A stretch of 13,251 bases of DNA from positions 1 to 13,251 of the forward strand of contig CAMCFL010000025.1 in the NCBI GenBank assembly GCA_945873715.1, given 5' to 3'. Below the pieces are notes generated by a model that was not told the origin of the DNA, did not search any database, and saw nothing but the letters and a program-made list of their open reading frames with translations. The translations under genes were made by a program, and so were the position numbers. The stretch is from Akkermansia muciniphila (GTDB lineage Bacteria > Verrucomicrobiota > Verrucomicrobiia > Limisphaerales > UBA9464). This document shows, piece after piece, positions 5,570 through 11,969 of the stretch (position 1 is the first letter of the stretch; the number at the start of each line of letters is the position of its first letter).

Positions 5570-6997
5570 ATGCGCAGGCAACTCATGCGGTGGCTCCGGA
5601 TCCTCGTTCCACTCGGGGCCGCTTGGCTGAGCACGCGCGCGGCTCAGACCCTTCCCTCGCGTCGCGAGGATTTCCTTCAGCCCACGAACGTCTGGGAGAT
5701 CCACCTGCAACTGAGTCGGGCGGACTGGGACGCGATGGAACCGGCGGGGCGCACTCCGGGGCCGGGAGGGCGGGACCAACCCGGTCCGGGTGGTCTTGGG
5801 GAACGTCCGCCGGGCCGTGTCGGTCCGGGTGGCATGCCCCCGGGCGGATTTGAATTCCCCTGGGTCAGCGGCCGGGTCGAGGTCAACGGAACGGAGTTCA
5901 CCAACGTCGGGGTCCGTTTCAAGGGCAACAGTTCCTTCAACGGCTCACGCCAGTCGCGGAAGCGCCCCTTCAAACTCGACTTCGACCGGCATGTGCCGGG
6001 ACGGAAGCTGGCTGGGCTGGAGGAGATCTTCCTCAACAACAACGCCAATGATCCCTCCCAACTCCGGGAGACCCTGGCCTATGCCACGTTTCACCGAGCC
6101 GGGATCCCAGCCCCCCGCACCAGCTACGCCCGGCTCTGGCTGACGCTCACGGGCGCATCCGAACTTGAGTACGTGGGTCTTTATACCCTGGTGGAACCGG
6201 TCGAGGGCGACTTCCTCCAGGAACGCTTCGGCACGAAGAAGGGTCTGCTGGTGAAACCAGAGCGGGTGCGTGGGCTCGAATACCTCGGGCCGGAATGGGC
6301 GGCCTACACCAACCGCTATGAACCCCGTTCGAAGGTCCGCACGTCCGACACCGATCGCTTCATCGCGCTGCTTCGCGACTTTCAGGAAGCACCCGACGCC
6401 CAGTTCTCAAAAGCGGTTTCACAGGCGCTCGAGGTCGACTCGCTCCTGCGCTTTGTCGCCGTCACCGCCTGGCTTGCCAACTACGACTCGATGCTCGGCA
6501 ACGGGCACAATTACTATCTCTTCCTCCGCTCGGACAACGGCCGGCTCCAGTTCATCCCGTGGGATCTGAACGAGGCTTTCGGACGCCATCCCGGTGCGGG
6601 GCCGTCCCAGTCACAGGCGGGCTTCTCCATTCTTCAGCCCTATGCAGAACCGAACCGGTTTCTCGACCGCATCTTCACCCAGCCTGAGTGGGCCGCGCGC
6701 TACCGCACGATCGTCGGGGAACTCCAGTCGGGCCCCTGCGCCATCAAGGTCCTTCAGGACGAACACGCCCGCATCAGCGCGATCCTCCGCGAGGCCCTCG
6801 CCGCCGAACCCAGCAACGGTCCGCGTCTGGGTGGCCCCGGCGGAGCGGGCCGTCCGTTCGACAATCTCGGCGTCCCGGAGTGGATCCAACTCCGGCACGA
6901 TCGGGTGAAGGGTGAACTCGAGGGAACCCTTCAACCCCAGCGCCCGCAGATGCGCATGGGAGGACCCGGCGGAAGGCCGCCGCGCCCCGGGCAATAA
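5570..6997 (+). CDS. Secreted CotH-family protein (atypical protein kinase fold)
   Basis: This 475-residue exported protein has a signal peptide (residues 1-26: basic MRRQLMRWLR, hydrophobic ILVPLGAAWL, then a likely cleavage after an Ala-containing site). It has the features of the CotH kinase-like family: VGVRFKGNSSFNG (113-125), FLNNNANDPSQLRE (154-167), VGLYTLVEPVEGDFL (202-216), and the signature GNGHNYYLF...FIPWDLNEAFG (310-338), whose Asp332 is a probable metal or ATP-site residue. In Bacillus, CotH phosphorylates spore-coat proteins; in non-spore formers the role is unknown, probably on surface or secreted substrates. A Gly/Pro-rich low-complexity insert fills 59-93 and a second closes the protein (463-475). 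It is monocistronic and convergent with fumarase. The ATG at 5570 was chosen because it starts a canonical signal peptide; no Shine-Dalgarno is visible. The frame is open much further upstream only because it is antisense to the transporter genes. Confidence 0.88.
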   Translation: MRRQLMRWLRILVPLGAAWLSTRAAQTLPSRREDFLQPTNVWEIHLQLSRADWDAMEPAGRTPGPGGRDQPGPGGLGERPPGRVGPGGMPPGGFEFPWVSGRVEVNGTEFTNVGVRFKGNSSFNGSRQSRKRPFKLDFDRHVPGRKLAGLEEIFLNNNANDPSQLRETLAYATFHRAGIPAPRTSYARLWLTLTGASELEYVGLYTLVEPVEGDFLQERFGTKKGLLVKPERVRGLEYLGPEWAAYTNRYEPRSKVRTSDTDRFIALLRDFQEAPDAQFSKAVSQALEVDSLLRFVAVTAWLANYDSMLGNGHNYYLFLRSDNGRLQFIPWDLNEAFGRHPGAGPSQSQAGFSILQPYAEPNRFLDRIFTQPEWAARYRTIVGELQSGPCAIKVLQDEHARISAILREALAAEPSNGPRLGGPGGAGRPFDNLGVPEWIQLRHDRVKGELEGTLQPQRPQMRMGGPGGRPPRPGQ

Positions 6998-7044
6998 ACG
7001 CAAAGGGAAACGTTGTCCGGAGCCCCACCCCTGCCTCCAACCCA

Positions 7045-7620
7045 TCACACCCGTTCCGCCAGTGCCGCCTGACTGTGGCGCAGGACCTCCGCATGCAGGC
7101 TGCCGCCGTGGGAATCCATGGTCACGACCGCCGGGAAGTTCTCGACCTCCAATTCCCAGATGGCTTCCGGGGACCCGAACTTCTCGAGCAGATAGACATT
7201 CCGCACCCGTTTGACGCACTCGGCCAGCACCTGTGCGGCACCGCCGATGGCGTGGAGATAGACGCATCCGTGCGCCGCGCAGGCGGCCAGCGTCCGATCG
7301 CCCATCCCCCCTTTGCCGATCACGCCCCGGACGCCGAAGTCGCGGATGATCTGACCTTGGTAGGGTTCTTCGCGGATCGACGTGGTGGGACCGGCGGCGG
7401 TGACCTTCCAATCGCCGTTGGCCTCTTTCATCACCACCGGTCCACAGTGGTAGATGATCCCATCGCGCAGGTTGACGCCGGGCGGCAACTCCCCGCCTTC
7501 GTGGAGGTATTTGTGGACGGCATCACGCCCGGTGTAGACCACGCCGTTGATGGCGACTTCATCGCCGACGCGGAGCGACCGCATCATTTCTTCGGTGAAG
7601 GGAGCCTGGAGGATTTTCAT
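7045..7620 (-). CDS. Class I (Fe-S) fumarate hydratase, beta subunit / C-terminal domain
   Basis: This 191-residue product corresponds to the C-terminal fumarase domain that is fused to the alpha domain in E. coli FumA/FumB but separate in two-subunit enzymes. It helps bind substrate in the reversible hydration of fumarate to malate in the cytoplasm. Family motifs are GPTTSIR (77-83), IGKGGM (101-106) and MDSHGGSLH (168-176). The ATG at 7620 follows the alpha-subunit stop codon by 30 nt on the same strand, so the two subunits are made together. The L(+)-tartrate dehydratase beta subunit (TtdB) is a close homologue; with no tartrate genes around, fumarase is preferred but not proven. The 3' end faces the CotH-type gene across only 47 nt, in which no clear terminator hairpin is seen. 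Confidence 0.9.
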   Translation of the reverse strand: MKILQAPFTEEMMRSLRVGDEVAINGVVYTGRDAVHKYLHEGGELPPGVNLRDGIIYHCGPVVMKEANGDWKVTAAGPTTSIREEPYQGQIIRDFGVRGVIGKGGMGDRTLAACAAHGCVYLHAIGGAAQVLAECVKRVRNVYLLEKFGSPEAIWELEVENFPAVVTMDSHGGSLHAEVLRHSQAALAERV

Positions 7621-7650
7621 GGGAATCGTCGGAAACGGGGAGTCGCAGGA

Positions 7651-8529
7651 TCAGTAAAGCCAGCGGGAAATGCCCAGGGCGGAATCGAGTTCGACGCCCT
7701 GTCGGCGGAAGGCCCAGCACATGTAACTCACGCTGACGAAGAACGACGCGGGCAACCGGTTGGCGACGCCGATCTTCACCCCCAACAGCGTGGTCTTGCC
7801 GCCAAAACCCATCGGCCCGATCCCGAGTTCATTGGCCGTCGTGAGGATGTCCTGTTCGAGGGCATCGAGGCGTTCGTCCGGGTTGCGGTCATCGAGCAGG
7901 CGCAGGAACTGCAGCTTGGAGAACTCGTATCCCACCGCCCGGTCTCCCCCGATGCAGATCCCGAGCACACCGGGACCGCATCCCTTGCCCTGGGCCTGGA
8001 GGACGGCGTCGAGGATCACCTTGCGACACCCGTCGAGGTCGCGGTTGGCCTTCAGCTTTTCGGCCGGCAACGAGTATTGCGCCCCCACGTTCTCGCATCC
8101 GCCCCCCTTCAGCATCAGCCGCACCTGCAGCGTGGAGGCCCGGTGCTGGTGGAAATGCACGGTGGGCGAACCGGGCCCGACGTTGGTGCCGTCGTTGACG
8201 CCCGTGATGGAATCCACCGAGTTCTGGCGCAGGTATCCCTTCCGCGTCGCCAGGGTCACCGCCTCGCGGCAGGTCTCGGTGAAGGCGATCTGGTCGAAGC
8301 CCACCGGACAATCGACGTAGAACAGGATGCTGCCGGTGTCCTGGCAGATCGGCTGGGACTTGTTCTTCGCCAACCCGATGTTCCGCTCGATGATCTTGAA
8401 GGCGCTCTCCGCGATCGTCCCCTTCTTCTCGTTCTCCAGCGACGTCAGGATCGCCCGGTGCACGTCGTCCGGAATCTCCGCCGAGGTCCGCCGGATCAGC
8501 TCCAGCAGGGAATCAAGCAACACGTTCAT
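7651..8529 (-). CDS. Class I (Fe-S) fumarate hydratase, alpha subunit / N-terminal domain
   Basis: This 292-residue [4Fe-4S] hydro-lyase subunit is the partner of the adjacent beta subunit. The signature CQDTG is at 62-66, GVNDGTNVGPGSP at 110-122, KGGGCEN at 141-147, and GKGCGPGVLGICIGGD at 181-196. By analogy with fumarase structures, Cys62, Cys184 and Cys271 (in CWAFRR) are the likely cluster ligands (inference). Translation start: the ATG at 8529 directly abuts GGGGGAG, too close for a Shine-Dalgarno. A GTG two codons later (8523) would have ideal 6-nt spacing, while the promoter position suggests a leaderless ATG. The frame is open further upstream to 8682, but that part runs through intergenic repeats. 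Divergent from rex, so expression could be linked to redox state, although no Rex operator is seen. Alternative function: tartrate dehydratase alpha. Confidence 0.9.
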   Translation of the reverse strand: MNVLLDSLLELIRRTSAEIPDDVHRAILTSLENEKKGTIAESAFKIIERNIGLAKNKSQPICQDTGSILFYVDCPVGFDQIAFTETCREAVTLATRKGYLRQNSVDSITGVNDGTNVGPGSPTVHFHQHRASTLQVRLMLKGGGCENVGAQYSLPAEKLKANRDLDGCRKVILDAVLQAQGKGCGPGVLGICIGGDRAVGYEFSKLQFLRLLDDRNPDERLDALEQDILTTANELGIGPMGFGGKTTLLGVKIGVANRLPASFFVSVSYMCWAFRRQGVELDSALGISRWLY

Positions 8530-8537
8530 CTCCCCCA

Positions 8538-8567
8538 AACCTACGGACGCCGGCCCGGGATCGTCAA
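8538..8567 (-). promoter_or_regulatory. Candidate promoter for the fumarase operon
   Basis: Minus strand: TTGACG (8567-8562), an 18-nt spacer, TAGGTT (8543-8538), then exactly 8 nt to the ATG at 8529. A start about 7 nt after the -10 box would leave a 1-2 nt leader. The same spacing is seen at rex and, with a TTG, at kamA. Confidence 0.45.
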
Positions 8568-8597
8568 CGCAGGCGGGGCGTTGAGAGTTACGAGTTT

Positions 8598-8625
8598 CCA
8601 GATCCCAGATGCCAGTTCCCGGAGG
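8598..8625. repeat. Short CCAGNNN heptamer run (4 units)
   Basis: Consecutive 7-nt units CCAGATC, CCAGATG, CCAGTTC, CCGGAGG lie in the fumarase-rex intergenic region. They share core and period with the large array at 9463-9649, so they are probably a remnant or seed of the same family. Confidence 0.65.
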
Positions 8626-8668
8626 GACGAACTCCGCGAGTCCGGGACCCTCGCCTGAGTCGGATGTA

Positions 8669-8724
8669 CCCACGAAACACACGAATCACCCTTCAGGATT
8701 TGTGTGCTTCGTGTGATTCGTGGG
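8669..8724. repeat. Hairpin-forming inverted pair, ACACGAAT family
   Basis: The left arm (8669-8689) and right arm (8704-8724) are reverse complements at 19 of 21 positions, separated by 14 nt. Both arms have an internal 9-nt period: CACGAAACA/CACGAATCA on the left, TTCGTGTGA/TTCGTGGGC on the right. It lies between the divergent fumarase and rex promoters, 54 nt before the rex -35 box. No T-run follows it, so a terminator role is unlikely. Confidence 0.75.
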
Positions 8725-8777
8725 CTGTCTGTGTGCCGGGGGGGGACGGGGACCCTGCCCTGGAAAAACTTCCGTCT

Positions 8778-8806
8778 TTGCGATTACGAGTTCCGTTCCC
8801 TAGCTT
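8778..8806 (+). promoter_or_regulatory. Candidate promoter for rex
   Basis: TTGCGA (8778-8783), a 17-nt spacer and TAGCTT (8801-8806) are followed by exactly 8 nt to the TTG start at 8815. This predicts a leader of about 2 nt and supports the TTG choice. Confidence 0.4.
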
Positions 8807-8814
8807 GGGGCGCC

Positions 8815-9447
8815 TTGAAGAAGTCGAGTCGCCCCGAAATCCCGCGGAAGACCATTTACCGCCTGAGCATCTACCTCCGATGCCTCCAACGGCTGAAGCA
8901 GAACGAACTCCAGACGGTCAGCAGCGAGGCACTCGCCCGCGCGGCCGGGGTCAAGCCCACCCAACTCCGCAAGGATCTCACCTATTTCGGACAGTTCGGG
9001 ACCCGCGGCCTGGGATACGACGTCGAGCAACTCGCCCGGATGATCGGAGATCTCCTCGGCACCAGCCGACTGCAACCGGTCGTGCTGGTCGGCGCCGGCA
9101 ACCTCGGGGCCGCCCTCCTGCAATACCGAGGATTCGAACAGGAGGGATTCGAGATCGTCGCCGCCTTCGATCTCGATCCTGTCCGTGCCCGTGAAAAATC
9201 CCCCAAGGTCACGCTGCTCGGCATGGACAAGCTCGGTGATTTTGTCCGGGAGAACCTGGTCCGCATGGCCATCGTCGCGGTGCCGGCGGTCTGCGGCCAG
9301 GAAGTGATCAACGAACTGGTCGAGAACGGAGTGGTGGGCATCCTCAACTTCGCTCCCATCGTCCCCCACGTCCCGGAGAACGTCATGGTCAACAACGTCA
9401 ACCTGGCCATCGAACTGGAGAACCTCTCCTACTTCATCCAGGACTGA
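8815..9447 (+). CDS. rex: Redox-sensing transcriptional repressor Rex
   Basis: This 210-residue cytoplasmic repressor senses the NADH/NAD+ ratio and releases DNA when NADH is high. An N-terminal winged helix (about 8-80) carries the family pattern: IPRKTIYRLSIYLRCL, TVSSEALARAAGVKPTQLRK, DLTYFGQFGTRGLGYDV. A Rossmann domain follows with GAGNLG at 93-98, an AAFDLDP strand end, and the closing block NFAPIVPHVPENV...VNLAIELENLSYFI used for dimer swapping. The frame is open to 8704, but the upstream part includes intergenic repeat sequence and lacks homology; TTG at 8815 puts the conserved IPRKT eight residues in, as in other Rex proteins, and fits the promoter position. Targets usually include fermentative and respiratory genes; divergence from fumarase is suggestive only, as no TTGTGA-n-TCACAA operator is visible here. 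Confidence 0.95.
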   Translation: MKKSSRPEIPRKTIYRLSIYLRCLQRLKQNELQTVSSEALARAAGVKPTQLRKDLTYFGQFGTRGLGYDVEQLARMIGDLLGTSRLQPVVLVGAGNLGAALLQYRGFEQEGFEIVAAFDLDPVRAREKSPKVTLLGMDKLGDFVRENLVRMAIVAVPAVCGQEVINELVENGVVGILNFAPIVPHVPENVMVNNVNLAIELENLSYFIQD

Positions 9448-9462
9448 GGTCACGGGGAGTTC

Positions 9463-9649
9463 CCAGATGCCAGATGCCAGTTGCCAGCCCCCGGTTGCCA
9501 GCCCCAGGGGGAAGTTGCCAGTTGCCAGTCGCCAGTCGCCAGTTGCCAGTCGCCAGTCGCCAGTCGCCAGTCGCCAGTCGCCAGTCGCCAGTCGCCAGTT
9601 CTGGGAACTGGAATCTGGAAACCGGGAACTGCAAACTGGCATCTGGGAA
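9463..9649. repeat. Heptanucleotide tandem array with orientation switch
   Basis: A 187-bp array lies between rex and moaC. From 9463 it contains degenerate CCAGNNN units (CCAGATG, CCAGATG, CCAGTTG, CCAGCCC and so on). It then has twelve uninterrupted near-identical units GCCAGT(C/T) at 9517-9600 (nine with C, three with T). From 9601 the strand sense flips into seven CTGGNNN-type units (CTGGGAA, CTGGAAT, CTGGAAA, CCGGGAA, CTGCAAA, CTGGCAT, CTGGGAA). Because 7 is not a multiple of 3, every frame encodes the same kind of repetitive peptide; none is judged to be a real protein. Confidence 0.92.
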
Positions 9650-9674
9650 CGGATCCGGGGCAGCCTTCGCACCG

Positions 9675-10139
9675 GTGACTGAACTCTCTCATGTGGATGC
9701 CCAGGGCGAAGCGCGGATGGTCGATGTCACCCGCAAACCTCCGCTGCTCCGCGAAGCCACCGCGGCCGGCGAGATCCGCCTGGCCACCGCCACCCTCGAT
9801 CTCATCGAGAACAACCGGGTCGCCAAGGGCAACGTCCTCGCCACCGCCCGCATCGCCGGGATCATGGCCGCCAAACGGACCGGCGACCTGATCCCCCTCT
9901 GTCACCCCCTGCCGATCACCCACTGCGAGGTCGATTTCGAGATCCCCACTTCCCGTGATCGCATCCTGATCTCCGCCACCACCCGGATCACCGCCGGCAC
10001 CGGCGTCGAGATGGAGGCCCTGACCGCCGTCACGGTCGCCGCCCTCACCCTCTACGACATGTGCAAGGCCGCCGACAAAGGCATGGTCATCGGGGACGTG
10101 CGGCTGCTTCGGAAATCGAAGCTGGAACTCCCCACATGA
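9675..10139 (+). CDS. moaC: Cyclic pyranopterin monophosphate synthase MoaC
   Basis: MoaC acts with the radical SAM enzyme MoaA in the first step of molybdenum cofactor synthesis, converting 3',8-cyclo-7,8-dihydro-GTP to cyclic pyranopterin monophosphate in the cytoplasm. The 154-residue product shows the full conserved set: MVDVTRK (15-21), KGNVLATARIAGI (51-63) with catalytic Lys51, LIPLCHPLPI (72-81), TGVEMEALTAV (109-119) and DMCKAADKG (128-136) with Asp128 and Lys131. The GTG at 9675 starts the protein just before the usual 'ELSHVD'; the open frame upstream runs through the heptamer array and is rejected. The last 4 nt overlap the ruvA start (ATGA), so the two are coupled. No other moa/moe gene is in the window. 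Confidence 0.94.
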   Translation: MTELSHVDAQGEARMVDVTRKPPLLREATAAGEIRLATATLDLIENNRVAKGNVLATARIAGIMAAKRTGDLIPLCHPLPITHCEVDFEIPTSRDRILISATTRITAGTGVEMEALTAVTVAALTLYDMCKAADKGMVIGDVRLLRKSKLELPT

Positions 10140-10747
10140 TCACCCACCTCCACGGCCGCCTTCTCGATGCCCTCCCCGCCCTCGCCATCGTCGATGTCCA
10201 GGGAGTCGGATACGAGGTCCTCATCCCCCTGTCTTCCTTCGACCGCCTTCCCCCGGTCGGCCAGGAGGTCAAACTCCTCACCCACCTTGCCGTCCGCGAG
10301 GATGCCCACACCCTCTACGGCTTCCTGACCCCTTCTGAACGCGACCTCTTCCGTCTGTTGATCCACTCCGTCAGTGGCATCGGACCCAAGATCGCCCTCG
10401 GCATCCTCTCCGGCCTTTCCGTCAACGCCTTCCGCGCCGCCGTCGCCGCCCAGGACGTCAAGGCGTTGTCCTCCGTCTCCGGCGTGGGTCGCAAGACCGC
10501 CGAACGGATCGTCGTCGAATTGAAGGACAAACTGGCCACCTTCGGCACCGACCTGGCCACGCCCGGCATCCCCCGTGCTGCCCTTCCCGAGTCCGAGGCC
10601 CGCCTCGCCGATGCCGCCGCCGCGCTGATCGCACTCGGATTCAAACCACAGGAGGCGCAGGAAGCCGTCCGGGCCGCCGCCGCCCTTCTCGGGCCGGAAG
10701 CCACCGTCGAAAAACTGGTGCGCGCCTGCCTGCGCAAACCCGCCTGA
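10136..10747 (+). CDS. ruvA: Holliday junction branch migration protein RuvA
   Basis: RuvA binds four-way DNA junctions as a tetramer and loads the RuvB helicase during recombinational repair. The 203-residue length is standard. Domain I is an OB-fold at 1-63 (MITHLHGRLL, GVGYEVLIP, YGF). Domain II carries two helix-hairpin-helix motifs, VSGIGPKIALGIL (79-91) and VSGVGRKTAERIVVELKDKL (114-133). An acidic/Pro linker (140-154) leads to the small RuvB-binding domain III with ADAAAALIALGFKPQEAQEAV (158-178). The ATG overlaps the moaC stop as ATGA, and its own TGA overlaps the next ATG by one base. No ruvB or ruvC is in the window. Confidence 0.96.
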   Translation: MITHLHGRLLDALPALAIVDVQGVGYEVLIPLSSFDRLPPVGQEVKLLTHLAVREDAHTLYGFLTPSERDLFRLLIHSVSGIGPKIALGILSGLSVNAFRAAVAAQDVKALSSVSGVGRKTAERIVVELKDKLATFGTDLATPGIPRAALPESEARLADAAAALIALGFKPQEAQEAVRAAAALLGPEATVEKLVRACLRKPA

Positions 10748-11469
10748 TGGACCCGTCCACGGACAACCCATCGCCCGAGGAACCCGCCCGTCCGGCGGCC
10801 CGCAGCGGCCCGGTGATCCCCGCCAAACCGCGCTGGCACGGACGCCTCGCCGCCCACCTCGCCTACCGGGCCACTTGCCTGCTGGCCGCCACCCTCCGTT
10901 GGACCTGGGAGGATCACAGCGGCGTCCTCGCACCCGACCACCATCAGCCGGTCATCTACTCCGCCTGGCACAACCGGATCCTGCTTTCCCCCCACATCTT
11001 CCGCCACATCACCCGGGGCAAGTCCGGACGCAAGCTCGCGACCCTGGTGAGCGCCTCGCGGGATGGCGGCCTGATCGCCTACGCGCTGGAGCTGTTCCAG
11101 GCCATCCCCGCCCGCGGTTCCTCCAGTCGCCGGGGAGCCCAGGCCCTGCGCGATCTGGTGCGACTCGCCCGGAACGGCTGCGACATCGCCATCACCCCGG
11201 ATGGTCCCCGCGGCCCGCGTTACCGGGTCCAGGAAGGCGTGATCGTCGCCGCCCAGTTCACCGGATTGGCCATCGTCCCGGTCGCCTATCACCTCCCCTG
11301 GAAGAAGTCGCTCGGCAGTTGGGATGCCTTCCAGATCCCCCTGCCGTTCAGCCGATGCCACGTCACTCTCGGTGAACCCTTGGTGATCCCCCGCGAACTG
11401 TCCCCGGAACAACTCGAGGGCTTTCGCGCGGAACTCGAATCCCGCATCCGCGCCATCACCCGCGATTGA
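10747..11469 (+). CDS. DUF374-type lysophospholipid acyltransferase family protein
   Basis: This 240-residue protein of the DUF374 acyltransferase group probably transfers an acyl chain to a (lipo)phospholipid or lipid A precursor at the inner membrane. Visible motifs: SAWHNRILL (72-80, the modified acyltransferase block), SASRDGG (102-108), ARGSSSRRGAQALRDL (122-137), ITPDGPRGPRYRVQEG (149-164) and TGLAIVPVAY (172-181). A hydrophobic stretch near 36-50 may anchor it. The first 28 residues are Pro/Ala-rich and poorly conserved in appearance, so a later start cannot be excluded, but the ATG overlaps the ruvA stop (TGATG), typical of coupled translation. It closes the moaC-ruvA-acyltransferase unit. 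Substrate not determinable. Confidence 0.87.
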   Translation: MDPSTDNPSPEEPARPAARSGPVIPAKPRWHGRLAAHLAYRATCLLAATLRWTWEDHSGVLAPDHHQPVIYSAWHNRILLSPHIFRHITRGKSGRKLATLVSASRDGGLIAYALELFQAIPARGSSSRRGAQALRDLVRLARNGCDIAITPDGPRGPRYRVQEGVIVAAQFTGLAIVPVAYHLPWKKSLGSWDAFQIPLPFSRCHVTLGEPLVIPRELSPEQLEGFRAELESRIRAITRD

Positions 11470-11520
11470 ACGGCCTGCCGTGCCGCTCGTTCCCCGACTC
11501 ACGAACCGCGCGGAGCGTCT

Positions 11521-11702
11521 TGGAGTGCGTGCAGCGTCAGCTGCCGCTTTGGTCGCGGGAGATGCGGACACCGTGGACGTTCCTGTGCCCTTGCGATGAG
11601 CGAAGGACCTCCCCTCCCGGCGCCTGAGACCGGCCGGGTGATGTGGCGATCGATACCGCGGCGGAGCGGGCGAAAGCGGCAGCTGACGCTGCACGCACTC
11701 CA
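11521..11702. repeat. Perfect 30-bp inverted repeat with 122-bp spacer
   Basis: Bases 11521-11550 (TGGAGTGCGTGCAGCGTCAG continuing to CTGCCGCTTT) are the exact reverse complement of 11673-11702. Similarity continues outward a few bases (AGCGTC near 11514 against GACGCT near 11704). The arms contain inner palindromes such as CAGCTG. The spacer encodes nothing recognisable. Confidence 0.92.
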
Positions 11703-11727
11703 GGACGCTGTCGCGCCAGTCGCGCGC

Positions 11728-11808
11728 GCCTCCTGAGTTCTGCATCGATGTAGGCCGCCTGCCCTCAGGCGGCGATGAGCCAACGCCCGCTGAGGGCAGC
11801 GGGCCTAC
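11728..11808. repeat. GTAG-bounded REP doublet, copy 3 (core 11750-11808)
   Basis: The core is identical in design to copy 2: GTAG, hairpin with CCCT loop, short linker, hairpin with AGGG loop, CTAC. The left outer arm is recognisable (CCTGAGTT at 11732-11739), but the right outer arm is not, so this copy is truncated or diverged on its kamA-facing side. Confidence 0.85.
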
Positions 11809-11857
11809 AGTGTCCGCTTCATCCGCTCTGGATCGAAGGATCCCCGGGTTCTCCCCT

Positions 11858-11906
11858 CTGGCATCTGCGAACTGGCCTCTGGCATCTGGGATCTCGCATC
11901 TGGGGA
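11858..11906. repeat. CTGGNNN heptamer run (7 units)
   Basis: Seven consecutive 7-nt units: CTGGCAT, CTGCGAA, CTGGCCT, CTGGCAT, CTGGGAT, CTCGCAT, CTGGGGA. They have the same core and period as the right half of the array at 9601-9649. Confidence 0.8.
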
Positions 11907-11927
11907 CTCTTCCCCCGCCCCGGTCGC

Positions 11928-11955
11928 TTGACGCCCCCCCGTCCGACCCTAATGT
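11928..11955 (+). promoter_or_regulatory. Candidate promoter for kamA
   Basis: TTGACG (11928-11933), a 16-nt spacer, TAATGT (11950-11955). An in-frame TTG at 11964 lies exactly 8 nt after the -10 box, and the ATG at 11970 lies 14 nt after it, so the leader would be about 2 or 8 nt. Confidence 0.5.
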
Positions 11956-11969
11956 GCCCCCCATTGCAC

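Larger units (their letters stand above)
11470..11969. other. 500-bp gene-free stretch made largely of structured repeats
   Basis: No credible gene is present. In order it contains a 30-bp perfect inverted repeat with 122-bp spacer (11521-11702), a GTAG REP doublet (11728-11808), a heptamer run (11858-11906) and the kamA promoter (11928-11955). The longest open frames, antisense through 11499-11783 and beyond, are repeat-encoded or antisense to neighbours. Confidence 0.75.

Noticed and set aside
6998..7044. Bidirectional terminator between the convergent CotH-type and fumarase genes
   Set aside because: No stable hairpin or T/A run could be found in these 47 nt.
7075..8658. 527-codon plus-strand open frame
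   Set aside because: Antisense to both fumarase subunits, which have complete family motifs; composition (Asp/Gly/His-rich) is typical of a reverse-complement shadow.
8690..8724. Rex operator in the fumarase-rex interval
   Set aside because: The GTG/CAC-rich hairpin does not match TTGTGA-n-TCACAA and belongs to a repeat class seen elsewhere in design.
9463..9649. Repeat protein with SPVASRQ or GDWRLAT units
   Set aside because: A 7-nt DNA period gives a 7-residue repeat in every frame automatically; no start or context supports translation.
9463..9649. CRISPR array
   Set aside because: Units are 7 nt and contiguous, with no spacers and no cas genes.
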